DNA of 64,000 bases from Candidatus Symbiopectobacterium endolongispinus (GCF_018777385.1 NZ_JAFJYB010000003.1:310001-374000); one strand, 5' to 3'; shown: positions 22,083-32,190, numbered from the stretch's first letter. Notes: a model not told the origin generated them from the sequence alone. Program-made: numbers and translations.

Positions 22083-23259
22083 TGTTTTGTGTCCTGCAGT
22101 AGTAGTTTTGTATCCTGAGGGATCAAATAACGAATAGCGGCCCAACTGGCAGTGAGCACTTTTTGTGCGTTGATCTGTTCAATTTCGCTGTTTAGCAGAG
22201 CACGTCTGGCATCAAGGTTTTCTGCCAGTCCGCTGCTGCCGGTGCGATAAGAGCATCCAGCGCGGCCTGATGCGCTCGGGTCAGTAGGGTCAACTGATCG
22301 TTGGCTTCATAGGTTCGGGAGAGATCGGCCGCGTAATCTTTATCCTGCCGCCGTGATTTGAACAAGGGCAGATCGACCGTTAACATTACACCGCCCATAT
22401 CCTCTAATCCATCGGCCCGCTTGCCGTAGTACACTTCCACTCCGACATCGGGGATGGCGGCAACGGCGGACTGCGCTGATTTTGCCTTGGCGGCATCCGC
22501 TTCGCGCGCGGCCTGAATGATTTCGGGGTGCTGCGTGATGGCATCAATCAAGGCACTCTGACTGGCGGGAAGACGGGTGATGACAGGGAAATCGCCGCTG
22601 ACGCGCATAATGTCCTTCCCTGTCAATTGTTTAAGCCGAGAACGCGCCACCTCCACGTCACGTTTGGCGTTATCCAATTGATTTTTCATTTCATTGATAG
22701 TGAGTTGCAGTGCCAAAACGCTGCTCGCGCTGTTGCTGCCACTCGCGATTCCGGCTTTTTGCATGCCAAGCTGCCGTTGTGTGTCGCTCAGCAGGCGTTC
22801 AATGGCTTCCTGTGCATGTTGCCCCAGCGCCAGTTCGAACCAGGCCAGTGAGGCTTCTCGTTGCAACCCGGCGCGAATCACGTCCTGATTAGCCTCCGCT
22901 TTACGCGCTTCAGCGCGAATGGCATCTGATTTGCGTTCGCGTTTAGTGCTGCTGACATAATCCTGCATGATGCCAACACGTTGCATGGTCATGTCAGAAC
23001 GGGTGAAACGATGCGCATTGGCCCCACTGACCGGAAAGTTCTCAATCCCAACTTTCAGTTTGGGATCGGGTAGCTGCATGGCGGAATCTGCCATGTTATT
23101 CAAGGCATTCACTTGGTGATGATTGGCAGAAATTTCTGCCGAATACTGTTCCGCGGCCGCCAGGGTTTGATCGAGCGTTGTTGCCTGAGCCGTAAATATC
23201 GCGCAGCCAAAAAGCCATGGCAGGGCATAACCCGCCTGCTGTAGACGAAGCGTCAACAT
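22079..23259 (-). pseudogene. cusC: Copper efflux outer-membrane factor CusC-type, frameshift near the end
   Basis: This TolC/NodT-like outer-membrane factor (OEP repeats, coiled coils such as NEMKNQLDNAKRDVEVARSR) begins with a signal peptide (about residues 1-26). Near 22245 one base is missing: frame one gives DALIAPAAADW and stops at 22192, while the other frame continues YRTGSSGLAENLDARRALLN to a TGA at 22079 that overlaps the cusB ATG. The last quarter of the second OEP repeat is therefore lost in the natural product. The gene lies between cusF and cusB. Confidence 0.85.
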
Positions 23260-23271
23260 ATCGACCTCGAA

Positions 23272-23646
23272 TCAGTTAGCGGATGCTGAAATCAGATCGT
23301 AGCCGGAGGCGCTTTGGATAAAGGTGAAGTTCACCTTTTGTCCGACGCTTAGCGGGCTGCCCTTGTAGGCACTGAGGCCAAAACGCATGGTCATGGCGGG
23401 CCAACTAAGTGCGGGAATCGGTTGGTGGGCGAAGGTGACGCTGGTGTCCGACCAGGCTTTTACCACTCCTGTGCCTTGATACACCGTCGCGGCGCTGGTG
23501 GGTTGAGTGCCATGGTTCATGTTGCTGTGATCCATGGACATCATGGCATTGTGATCGTGCGCGGCGACAGGCGATGTTTCGGAAAAAGCAGGGGCTGTAG
23601 TAGCAACGGAAGCAAATAGGGCAATGGCGGTCAGTAACGTACGCAT
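23272..23646 (-). CDS. cusF: Periplasmic copper chaperone CusF
   Basis: The 124-residue protein starts at ATG 23646, with ribosome site GGAGAT 9 bases upstream. A signal peptide (about residues 1-22) is followed by a His/Met-rich stretch (HDHNAMMSMDHSNMNHG) and a CusF barrel. The Cu(I)/Ag(I) site is seen in AHQPIPALSWPAMTMRF (His, Trp and two Met). CusF hands metal to CusB. It is the only intact gene of the cluster and the promoter-proximal one after the small upstream gene; cusC follows after 12 bases. Confidence 0.9.
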   Translation of the reverse strand: MRTLLTAIALFASVATTAPAFSETSPVAAHDHNAMMSMDHSNMNHGTQPTSAATVYQGTGVVKAWSDTSVTFAHQPIPALSWPAMTMRFGLSAYKGSPLSVGQKVNFTFIQSASGYDLISASAN

Positions 23647-23702
23647 AATAAATATCTCCAGAATAAAACATAACAAATGATAGAAAATAAATGTGTTGTT
23701 TT

Positions 23703-23830
23703 AACCCGTCATACTTCAAATTGCAGATGCGTTGGCTACGTTCACTCACCCGAATCACTTACTGGAGTAAGCTTATCGTGATTCATTCGCTTGCCGACTT
23801 CCTGCAACTCGAATTATTTAGGGTATATCT
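23703..23830. repeat. ERIC element upstream of cusF
   Basis: The complement matches the ERIC element at 4692-4818 over about 125 bases, including the core GTAAGTGATTCGGGTGAGTG. It lies between the small CopL-like gene and cusF, inside what would be one transcription unit. Confidence 0.88.
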
Positions 23831-23834
23831 GGAT

Positions 23835-24244
23835 TTATTCTCTGAAACGGCAGTATACGATCTCAGCCGGTGGCCCGGTTCGCGGTGGGGTTAACCACGT
23901 GTGTTGGTCAGGTATGTTGGTATCATTCGCCAACACGAGCAACGTGCTCGAATCATGCGCTATCGCATCCAGGCGCAGCGGCGAGGCGGTCTTTTGCGCA
24001 GTATCCGGCGTTCAGTGTTTACACACAGCGGCGCTTTCACCATGACTGAGGCGTGGTGAGAGGCCTGCGTCATGTTCATGCCGTGGTGACTAACCACCTG
24101 TGTGGCCTGGACCACCGGTTGAACATCGCACAGATGAGCTGCCAACGCCAGTTGGGTATTAAGCATCAGCCAACAGACAACCACGCCAAACGCCAATAGA
24201 CGGCGCTTGCGTTGCGGTAATTGTCTGAAAGGCAACCCAAACAT
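23835..24244 (-). pseudogene. Small secreted His/Met/Cys protein of the copper cluster (DUF2946/CopL-like), frameshift and stop
   Basis: From ATG 24244 the frame gives a basic N-terminus, one hydrophobic signal segment (about residues 15-35) and a His-rich region (VVSHHGMNMTQASHHASVM) then APLC. At about 24015 the frame breaks. A second frame continues with TPDTAQKTASPLRLDAIAHD, a hydrophobic part and a Pro-rich tail to TAA at 23835; a TGA stands at its first codons, where Cys would be expected. Total about 136 residues. The layout resembles DUF2946 or CopL-type proteins near copper genes. The family call is tentative. Confidence 0.55.
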
Positions 24245-24423
24245 GCGGAGTTTCCTACGGAGTAGTCGAATAGCCCTACATATAACAATAAATTTTGCGT
24301 AAGCGAAAGCGTGAATTGTTCGCTGCGCACGCTCTTGACATAAATTTACCGTGCAAAAGCGTGCCCAGCCTGTTTTGGTGGCGTTATGTAAAGAATTGAT
24401 AACTTGTCAACGAGCAGTACTGC

Positions 24424-25416
24424 TTACCGGGTTTCAGCCAACAGTCTGGCTGTGGCCAGTCGGCTGTCTGGCAAAAATTCACTTTCCAGCGCCACTACGG
24501 CGAAGTTGTCATACAGAGTGCCTTCTCGGGCGGGGGTCCCCGCGAGAAAGTTCCCACTGTAAAGCTGCAAGGCTGGAGCGCTGGTGAAGACGCTCATCAT
24601 CACTTTCTCATCCGCAGACCACAGGTTTGCCGCCGGGCATTCGCTGGAGCCGCAGGTCCGATGCAGCAGATAAGCGTGGTCATAGCCGCTAACCGCTTTC
24701 TGATCGGCGTCGTGCAAAAAATCCTGCAATAGCGTTTTGGGCTGGCGGAAATCCAGATCCGTGTGGTTTACCAGAGCAAGGCCGTCAACGGGGATCCCCT
24801 CACTGTTCACCGGCAAATAATGATCGGCGAACAGTTGTAAACGGTGGTGACGCACATCGCTGGTATGTCCATCCAGATTGAAATAGGCGTGGTTAGTCAG
24901 GCATACCGGACAGGTTTTCTCTGTCAGCGCGGAATACTCAATTTCCAGCGCATTGTGTTCGGTTAACCGATAGCGTGCCTGTGCGGTCATTTGCCCCGGG
25001 TAGCCCTGATCGCCATCCGGCGAGACCAGCAGATACGTTACTTGCGTAGCATCCTGCTGCACAATGCGCCAGCGACGCGCGTGAAACCCATCGGGTCCAC
25101 CGTGCAACTGGTGTTTGCCCTGATTGGGTGTCAGTGTGTAGGTTGCGCCGTTTCGCTGTAAACGAGCGTGGTCGATGCGGTTGGCATAGCGCCCGATAGA
25201 CGCGCCAAGATAGGCCTGTTGGCGCGGATAATCCGCAGGTGTCGTGCAGCCGAGCAGTACTTCACGCACTTCTCCCTCCGGCAGAGGGACCTGACAAGAA
25301 AGCCAGGTTGCGCCCCAATCCATCAACATAACGCGCATTCCTGCACGGTTCTGTAGCGTAGTCAGCGTAAAAGGCTGGCCATCTGGGGCCATTTCAGCAC
25401 TTTTTTCGTTCAGCAT
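24424..25416 (-). CDS. galM: Galactose mutarotase (aldose 1-epimerase)
   Basis: The 330-residue protein interconverts alpha and beta galactose. The start ATG 25416 is chosen because GAGGAG lies 7 bases upstream. Family motifs are GASIGRYANRI (near residue 75), the catalytic His in NHAYFNLDGH, and the catalytic Glu region LQLYSGN with the C-terminal FAVVALESE. It lies only about 19 bases after galE. In E. coli galT and galK stand between the two; they are missing here. The reading frame is intact. Confidence 0.95.
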   Translation of the reverse strand: MLNEKSAEMAPDGQPFTLTTLQNRAGMRVMLMDWGATWLSCQVPLPEGEVREVLLGCTTPADYPRQQAYLGASIGRYANRIDHARLQRNGATYTLTPNQGKHQLHGGPDGFHARRWRIVQQDATQVTYLLVSPDGDQGYPGQMTAQARYRLTEHNALEIEYSALTEKTCPVCLTNHAYFNLDGHTSDVRHHRLQLFADHYLPVNSEGIPVDGLALVNHTDLDFRQPKTLLQDFLHDADQKAVSGYDHAYLLHRTCGSSECPAANLWSADEKVMMSVFTSAPALQLYSGNFLAGTPAREGTLYDNFAVVALESEFLPDSRLATARLLAETR

Positions 25417-25435
25417 ACACCTGCTCCTCAGGGTA

Positions 25436-26452
25436 TCAGTCGGGATAGCCATTGGGATGTTTGGATTGCCAGCGCCAGGTATCCTCCGCCATTTGCTCTA
25501 ACGTCCGCGTAACGCGCCAGTGGAGTTCATTGGCCGCTTTTTCCGGATCGGCCCAATAGGCGGGAAGATCGCCCTCGCGGCGCGGGGCGAAGTGATAGGG
25601 CAGCGGTTTACCGCATGCCTGACTAAATGCTTGCACGACGTTCAATACACTGTAGCCGACACCAGCCCCCAGATTGTAAATATGTACTCCTGGGCGTTGA
25701 TGCAGTGCTTTCATTGCTGCCACGTGACCGTCGGCCAGATCGACGATATGGATGTAATCTCTGACGCAGGTGCCATCTTCCGTCGGGTAGTCATTACCGA
25801 AGACAGACAGCGATTCTCGGCGACCAACGGCGACTTGCGCGATAAAGGGCATCAAATTGTTAGGGATGCCTTGAGGATCTTCGCCCATCTCTCCTGAAGG
25901 GTGTGCCCCAACCGGATTGAAATAGCGTAATAAGGTAATGCTCCACTCCGGATGCGCTTTCTGTAAATCTGTCAGGATCTGCTCCACGATCAACTTGCTG
26001 CGCCCGTAAGGGCTGGCGGGCATACCGGTGGGAAAGCTTTCCTGATAAGGGATACGTGGCTGATCGCCATAGACCGTTGCAGAGGAACTAAAAATCAGGT
26101 TTTTAACGCCCGTTTTTTCCATTGCTTTAACCAGCGTCAGGGTGCCATAGATGTTATTGTCATAGTATTCAACAGGCTTGCTGACGGATTCTGCGACCGC
26201 TTTTAGCGCAGCAAAATGGATCACGGCATCGATGTTTTCAGTGGCGAAAATACGGTCTAATAAAACGCTATCGCGAATATCACCTTGATAAAAGGGCACT
26301 GCCTTTCCGGTGAGACGGGTAATGGTTTCCACTACGCTGGCTTTACTGTTGCACAGGTTGTCCAGAATAATCGGTTGATGCCCGGTTTCTAAAAGCTGAA
26401 CACAGGTATGGCTGCCGATGTAACCGCTACTACCTGTCACTAAAACATTCAT
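25436..26452 (-). CDS. galE: UDP-glucose 4-epimerase
   Basis: The 338-residue SDR-type epimerase interconverts UDP-glucose and UDP-galactose, supplying UDP-galactose for polysaccharide. The start ATG 26452 has GAGG 8 bases upstream. It shows the NAD motif GSSGYIGSH, the SSSATVYG region, the catalytic YGRSK (Tyr-x-x-x-Lys) and RYFNPVGAHPSG. It ends 19 bases before galM. Without galT and galK at this locus, the likely role is anabolic. Intact. Confidence 0.97.
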   Translation of the reverse strand: MNVLVTGSSGYIGSHTCVQLLETGHQPIILDNLCNSKASVVETITRLTGKAVPFYQGDIRDSVLLDRIFATENIDAVIHFAALKAVAESVSKPVEYYDNNIYGTLTLVKAMEKTGVKNLIFSSSATVYGDQPRIPYQESFPTGMPASPYGRSKLIVEQILTDLQKAHPEWSITLLRYFNPVGAHPSGEMGEDPQGIPNNLMPFIAQVAVGRRESLSVFGNDYPTEDGTCVRDYIHIVDLADGHVAAMKALHQRPGVHIYNLGAGVGYSVLNVVQAFSQACGKPLPYHFAPRREGDLPAYWADPEKAANELHWRVTRTLEQMAEDTWRWQSKHPNGYPD

Positions 26453-27122
26453 AAGAACCTCGATGACCAATGTTGAATAAAACTAGCATAGCCTGTGGGG
26501 GGAAAAGGTGATCTGCAACGAAGATATTCGCTGAAATTATGAGGTTTTTCATCAATCTTGCCGAGGAGAATAATCCGTTTCACACCTGAAAAATACATCA
26601 AATATTGGCGTTATACCAGCGTGGTATCGCTATCACTTTGATCCATCAATAAGAAACCTTACCTTCTGCGCCGTGCAGGCAGGGGAAAAATACCATATCT
26701 GCTGGGGAAGGGGTACTTGATGATGAACGACAAAGCGTGATGAAAAATGAAGCAGCGCGCCGAAGCGCGCGTGAAAATGCAAAAGGGTCCCTGGTGAAGA
26801 TAAATACAATAAATTAGTTATGTGCACTCTTGCCGTGTGATGAGATATTGTTTGTGATTAATTTTGATAAATCATAACGTATTTTTTATATTGAAAAGCG
26901 TACCCAATTCTATGTATGAGCAGGGATAAATACTTAATCAGTAAGGTAATTGGTACTATAATAAATCGCTATAACCTTTATATGCTATTGGTCTGAATTG
27001 TTTTTTTTAATGGATCCTAAACGAATATTTCAATATTGTTTTTCGATATTCAAAACTAGTTTTTATTGATGTACTATCATATATTAATTATCGTAGAAAT
27101 ACTGACGCTTTTAGGAACCAGA
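26453..27122. other. Gene-free stretch between galE and the LuxR remnant
   Basis: These 670 bases hold no convincing gene. A GC hairpin GCGCGC-CGAA-GCGCGC lies at 26755-26770. From about 26810 the sequence becomes very AT-rich (long T and A runs), unlike the gal and mod genes on both sides, and probably carries the promoters of galE and of the LuxR gene. Confidence 0.55.
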
Positions 27123-27836
27123 ATGAAAAATATCATGCGCGATAATTACCTTCCTAAAATGTTGACTAACGTATTGGATCAACATCATGAGCCTTATTGC
27201 ATTAAAAACTCCGACTCAATTTATATTTATGCTAATAATTCTCTGGCGAAATTAATTGGGGTTCGTACCCCTAAAGATTTTTTGTATAAAAGTGAGTTTG
27301 AGTTCAATTCAAGCCTTACTGAAAATGAAGATGTAGTAAAGGAGTGGCAATATCAGGATCGGGTTGTTCGCGAATCAAAAAAACATTTGTGAGTTTTAGA
27401 AATTCATACAACTGCTATCATCCACCCTTACCTGGTCGTTAAAATCCCATTTTATGATAATTTTGATCAGTGTGTCGGTGTGCTCACCTATGGTAAAACG
27501 TTGAAAAGTTTTGTACCAAATAGATATATCCATGGTCGCTTTACTGACTCTTTGTTACTCAATAAACCAGATGATTTTTTTACCGAAAGGGAGTGTGAAA
27601 TAATTTTCTTAAAGCTACAAGGCAGAACCTGCAAAAGCATTGGCGATATGCTTTTTCTTTCTCCAAGAACTATTGAAAGTTACTTGCAACGGCTTTACGC
27701 GAAAGTGGGTGCTTACCATTTTGATGATTTTGCAGAGTTTTGCCACAACAAAAACTTCCATCGTTATCTTCCTAATAGGTTTTTATCTTGTAAGTGCGAG
27801 GTTTTTGAAAATAATTACAATTTAGATGAGTGGTAA
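27123..27836 (+). pseudogene. PAS-LuxR (GerE) transcriptional regulator with nonsense codon
   Basis: Translation from ATG 27123 (ribosome site AGGA) gives a PAS-like sensor part (EPYCIKNSDSIYIYANNSLA) followed by a LuxR/GerE helix-turn-helix (FFTERECEIIFLKLQGRTCKSIGDMLFLSPRTIESYLQRLYAKV in the genome, about residues 155-200). TGA at 27390-27392 interrupts the same frame after KKHL; the frame then resumes with VLEIHTTAII, so a Trp codon was probably lost. Full length would be 237 residues. AT-rich codon use unlike the neighbours suggests transfer. Not a quorum-sensing LuxR with an autoinducer domain, as far as can be seen. Confidence 0.8.
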
Positions 27837-27861
27837 TCATGCTGACGATGCAACTTGACCT

Positions 27862-27888
27862 CATCAAGGCCTCAGTGCGGCCTTGATG
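27862..27888. terminator. Bidirectional hairpin between the LuxR remnant and modF
   Basis: CATCAAGGCC and GGCCTTGATG form a perfect 10-base stem around a 7-base loop. The two genes converge here, so the hairpin could end both transcripts; a T-rich stretch (CTCTATATTTT) follows on the plus strand. Confidence 0.7.
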
Positions 27889-27897
27889 CTCTATATT

Positions 27898-29377
27898 TTA
27901 GTGGTTTTCTTTTGTCAGCGTTTCAAACTGATATCCGTAAATATCCCCTTGTGCCACAAAGGTAAAACGGTTCGTGATACATTCCGGCGCGTCTTCGGCG
28001 TGATGGGAAACGAACAGCAGTTGCGTTTCTCCTTCACCGATCAACACATCAAGCCAGCGCCGCACCAGCTGTCGGTTGAGCGGATCTAACCCTTGTAACG
28101 GTTCGTCAAGGATCAGTAGTGCCGGATGTTTCACCAGCGCGCGCAATCAGTACCAGACGCTGTTGTCCCCATGACAATGCGTGGAACGGGGAGTCCGCTT
28201 GTGCAGTGAGCCCCAGCAGTTCAAGCCATTGCTGCGTTAAGAAACGTTGGCGATCGGACACGGCCTGATAAATGCCAATCGTATCGAAAAAGCCTGACGT
28301 AATAACATGGCGCACACTACTGCTGACGCGGTATTCCAAATGCAGGCTGCTGCTGACGTAACCGATATGCCGTTTGATATCCCAAATGGTTTCACCACTG
28401 CCGCGACGGCGTCCAAACAGGGTTAAATCATTACTGTATCCCTGCGGGTGATCGCCGGTAATCAAGCTTAGCAGCGTAGATTTTCCTGCACCGTTAGGGC
28501 CGACGATTTGCCAATGCTGACCGGGTAACACCTCCCAATTAAGGTGGTACAGAATGGGGCGATCGTTATATTGCACCACGCCATCTCTCAGGAGGATGCG
28601 CGCTTGATCGGCTGGGAGCGTTGGCGGATGCAGCGGGTCTTCTGGGGCTGGTAGCGCTGTGCCGGAAAGCGTTTCACTAAATGCCAGTTGGGCGATCAAG
28701 GCATCGGCCAATACCGATTCACGCGTACCCGTGCGCGTCAGAGTGCAGTCAGCCAGAATACCGACATGATTGATAAATTCAGGAATATCATCGAAGCAGT
28801 TAACGATGATCGCCAGCGTGTAGCCGCGCTGAGCCAACTCCGCCAAATGCTCTGCCAACTGTGCGCGGGAAGCCACATCAAGACCATCGAAGGGCTCATC
28901 CAGAATCAACAGATCGGGCTTTGGCATCAGCGCCTGGCACAGCATGACCTTGCGTGTTTCGCCGGTAGAGAGGTATTTAAAGCGGCGCGAGAGCAGGGGA
29001 GTGATGCCAAACAGGGCGGCCAGCGTCGCACAGCGGGCAGGATCGTGAATCTCATCCTGAATCACTTCAGCGGTAGTACGTCCTGTATCGTCTTCATCAG
29101 CGCTGAGCATATCGGTATTGTTACGCTGCCACTCTTGCGTGACCAATTGTTGCAACTGCTCGAAGGAGAGGCGTGCAACGCGAGGAAAATCGCTGTGTTG
29201 CGAGCCCTCCAGCAGCTGGAGTTCACTCGATAGTGCGCGCGCCAGCGCAGATTTTCCGCTGCCATTGGCGCCCACAAAGGCCCACTGCGATTTTCCTTCC
29301 AGCATCAAGGCATCAATGCGCAAAACGCGTGTGTCATTTATGCGAAAAACACCTTGCAAAATTTGCAACGACGACAT
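27898..29377 (-). pseudogene. modF: Tandem ATPase ModF, frameshift in second ATPase domain
   Basis: ModF has two ABC-type ATPase domains without a membrane part and lies next to the mod genes in E. coli; its exact role is unclear. Domain 1 shows GANGSGKSALARAL and LSTGETRKVMLCQAL. Domain 2 shows GPNGAGKSTLLSLI and LSWGQQRLVLI. Just after this, near 28140, a CG-repeat lost one or more bases: frame one runs into ARAGETSGTTDP, and the true continuation RALVKHPALLILDEPLQGLD lies in another frame to 27898. The Walker B of domain 2 is therefore lost. Confidence 0.9.
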
Positions 29378-29478
29378 TCTTTATCTCTTTTTCAGCAAGT
29401 AATACTCTCAGAAATAAAGGGCATTGCCGTCATTGTCAAGCCGTTCCTATGGCGATTCCTGTCACGGGAGTTCAGCGA

Positions 29479-30269
29479 TCAGCACAAGGTCGCGACAATC
29501 GCATGATCGGCATTAAAGCAGACTGTCACCGCCATTCCCACGCGCAGTTTTTGCTGTGTAACCTGCTCGTTTGGCACCGTGGCGCAGAGTGTCTCGCCGC
29601 TTGCCAGTGCGATCAGCACTTCGCTGCTATCCTGTCCCGTTTCCAGCTATGACACTGTGCCAGTCAGCTCTTTATCGGATTGCGGCCGGTTGCTACGGCA
29701 TCGTATACCGCAATCCAGGGCGCTTTAATCAACACCAGCACTTCTTTACCTTCATTGAGCCCCAATCGCTCGGCGCTCTGTTGGGTCAGTAATACATTCA
29801 CCGCCGTCTTTCCATCGGCCAGCAGTACGCTCAGATGCCGCTGAACCGCGTCCCGACTGCGGGCTTGCACCGTACCAAAGAATTGGTTGCGGGCTCTGGT
29901 TTGCAGTGAAAAACGCGCGATGGCGGCCAGCAGGCTGTCCAGCGGCAAATTATCATCTTGCAGAACGTCAAACGCCTTTTGCTGTATTTGTGCCAGCAAA
30001 TCATAGAGCTGAATCAATCGTTCGCCATAACGCGTCAGCGTGGCCCAACCGCCGCCTTTACCGCCGGTCATGCGCTCTACAATGGTCTGCTCTGCCAGTT
30101 GATTCATTTCGTTGATGGCATCCCAGGCGCTTTTGTAGCTGATACCTGCGAGTTTGGCACCTTGGCTGATGGAACCGGTGTGACGAATCTGTTTGATCAG
30201 CTCAATGCGTCGTGGGTCGGCAAAAAGACGTTGTTGTAATTTGAGTGTCAGAAGGATTTCAGCTTGCAT
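29479..30269 (-). pseudogene. modE: Molybdate-responsive regulator ModE, frameshift and stop in the molybdate domain
   Basis: The start ATG 30269 gives MQAEILLTLKLQQ as in E. coli. The winged-helix DNA-binding half (GSISQGAKLAGISYKSAWDA) and the first Mop domain (RNQFFGTVQARSRDAVQRHL) are complete. A frameshift near 29690 ends the frame after APWIAVYDAVATGR. The second Mop domain (LASGETLCATVP, then AVTVCFNADHAIVATLC) lies in another frame that also contains TAG near 29648. The truncated product could still bind DNA but not sense molybdate normally. It would have repressed modABC. Confidence 0.9.
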
Positions 30270-30506
30270 GGTCACGGTCCAGGGAGATTAAAAAAGACAA
30301 AACCGAACGTGCGTGACGTTCGGTACAGCGCTATTGTCGCGCGTTTGAGCGGTGCGGGCAAACCGCACAAATGGTCGCATTAATTCTTACAGTTACGGTA
30401 CACTATTCACCATCACCCGTAATGATTTTTCGTTGCGGTACGTTGAGATTCGCGATGAATGTCGCGTGTATTGAGAAACGGACCGTTAGCGATAAGTGAA
30501 GTAAGC

Positions 30507-30656
30507 ATGTTGGATTTGCTCAAAAGCCTGCTGTTTGCAGTTGCCATGGTGCCTGTGATGATGGCGATCATCCTCGGTGCTATCTACGGTTTAGGCGAAG
30601 TATTTAATGTCTTTTCCCGTATTGACCATGCCGATGAACGCGTTGTAAGAAAGTAA
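30507..30656 (+). CDS. acrZ: AcrAB-TolC small accessory protein AcrZ
   Basis: The 49-residue single-helix membrane protein matches E. coli AcrZ ([28 protein letters not shown]). AcrZ binds AcrB and tunes drug export. The start ATG 30507 follows a weak AAGTGAAG site. It keeps its usual place between modE and modA. Intact. Confidence 0.93.
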   Translation: MLDLLKSLLFAVAMVPVMMAIILGAIYGLGEVFNVFSRIDHADERVVRK

Positions 30657-30680
30657 CCCCACTACGTTTTCTCTTTTCTG

Positions 30681-30714
30681 ATGCCAGGTCGATTCGACCG
30701 GGCATTATTTTTTT
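30681..30714 (+). terminator. Rho-independent terminator of acrZ
   Basis: ATGCC-A-GGTCGA pairs with TCGACC-G-GGCAT and is followed by TATTTTTTTG. It separates acrZ from the modA promoter. Confidence 0.88.
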
Positions 30715-30767
30715 GTATGTACTCTCTTCGGATTATGCGAGCAAAAGCGCATGACATTGCTGGATTT

Positions 30768-30795
30768 ATCGTTATATTATTCCGAATACAACGAT
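30768..30795 (+). promoter_or_regulatory. ModE operator upstream of modA
   Basis: ATCGTTATATT and AATACAACGAT form an inverted repeat with one mismatch around ATTCCG, the form of the E. coli ModE site. It lies 35 bases before the modA start. The operator is well kept although modE and modA are both broken. Confidence 0.85.
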
Positions 30796-30829
30796 AACGT
30801 CCTGATGCAATTACTCTTGGGAGAGACCG

Positions 30830-31606
30830 ATGAAACAGCAATGGATGAAATGGGGTGTCGCACTAACCCTGAGCGCAACCTTGGCGATGCCAGCCTTCGC
30901 GGCAGAACAGAAAATCACCGTTTTTGCCGCCGCTTCGCTGACCAATGCGTTGCAGGAAATTGCCGCACAACATAAGAAAGAGAAAAACGTCGATATCGTT
31001 TCCTCTTTTGCCTCCTCTTCAACGCCGGCTCGCCAGATTGAGCAAGGTGCGCCTGCGGATCTATTTATTTCTGCCGACCAGCAGTGGATGGATTACGCTC
31101 AGGATAAAAAACTGACGGATACCGCGACACGCTACACCCTGCTGGGTAACGCGCTGGTGGTGATTGCACCGAAATCCAACGATGTGAAGCATTTTGCCAT
31201 CACGGATAAAACCGACTGGAAGAGCCTGTTGAAAGGGGGCCATCTGGTGGTTGGCGATCCGGACCATGTGCCTGCCTGGATCTATGCCAAAGAAGCGCTG
31301 CAAAATCTGAAAGCCTGGGACGAACTCTCTCCGGTGATGGCACGCGCTAACGACGTGCGTTCCGCCATAGCACTGGTAGAACGTGAAGAAGCCCCTCTGG
31401 GGATTGTGTATGGTTCCGATGCGGTCGCCAGCAACAAGGTGAAAGTGGTCAGCATTTTCCAGAAAGAGAGCCACAAGCCGGTCGAATATCCGATGGCTAT
31501 CATCAAAGATCATAACAACGCGACGGTGACCGGTTTTTAAGAATACCTGAAAACGCCTGCCGCTGCGGATGTGTTCAAACGCTATGGTTTTACGCCGCGC
31601 GGATGA
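30830..31606 (+). pseudogene. modA: Molybdate-binding protein ModA, premature stop
   Basis: The periplasmic binding protein begins with a signal peptide (about residues 1-24, cleaved after AFA). Molybdate-site segments are visible: FAAASLTNAL, VSSFASSSTPARQI, and later GIVYGSDAV. TAA at 31538-31540 follows VTGF; the frame continues EYLKTPAAADVFKRYGFTP to TGA at 31604, which overlaps the modB start. E. coli has Tyr/Asp at the stop position. The product loses its last 21 residues, including the C-terminal helix. It may fold poorly. Confidence 0.9.
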
Positions 31607-32190
31607 TGCTCACGGATTACGAATGGCAAGCCATTGAACTTAGTCTTAAAGTTTCCATCACCGCTGTAATATTCAGCCTGCCGCTAGGTATCCTGGCGGC
31701 ATGGGTGTTGGTACGCTGCCGATTTCCCGGAAAATCGCTGTTAGACAGCATTATCTATTTGCCGCTGGTGTTGCCACCAGTGGTGATTGGCTATTTGTTG
31801 CTGATCGGGATGGGCAGAACAGGGATTATCGGCCAATGGCTTTATGAATGGTTCGGCCTCAGTTTCAGTTGGCGCGGAGCCGCGCTAGCGTCTGCAGTGA
31901 TCGCGTTTCCCCTGATGGTGCGCGCAATCCGCCTGGCGCTGGAAGCGGTGGATACGCGGTTGGAACTGGCCGCCCGAACGCTGGGTGAGTTTGGTGCAAC
32001 CATTACGTTTGTGTCCAATATTCCGGGGGAAACGCGTACTATCCCGTCGGCAATGTACACATTGATTCAAACACCGGGTGCAGGAGCTGATGCGGTGCGC
32101 TTGTGTGTGATTGCCATTCTGCTCTCAATGGCTTCGTTGCTGCTCTCTGAGTGGTTAACCCGCTGGGGCCGCAAACGGTTGGGGGTGTAA
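31603..32190 (+). pseudogene. modB: Molybdate permease ModB with in-frame deletion of the EAA loop
   Basis: The frame is open but gives 195 residues instead of about 229. Aligned with E. coli ModB, the N-terminus (WQAIELSLKVS, LPLVLPPVVIGYLL) and C-terminus (TIPSAMYTLIQTPG) are normal. The segment between AARTLG and EFGATITF is missing, about 32 residues. This holds most of the EAA loop, which contacts the ATPase ModC, and one membrane span. Deletion between two similar TLG/SLG codon groups is likely. I classify it as inactive although no stop is present. Confidence 0.85.

Noticed and set aside
26633-26827. Small frame of 64 codons in the galE upstream region
   Set aside because: It has no family features, crosses a GC hairpin and lacks a ribosome site; most likely chance.
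27123-27836. Acyl-homoserine lactone quorum-sensing receptor
   Set aside because: Only the GerE helix-turn-helix is shared; the N-terminal half looks PAS-like rather than an autoinducer domain, and no luxI gene is near.
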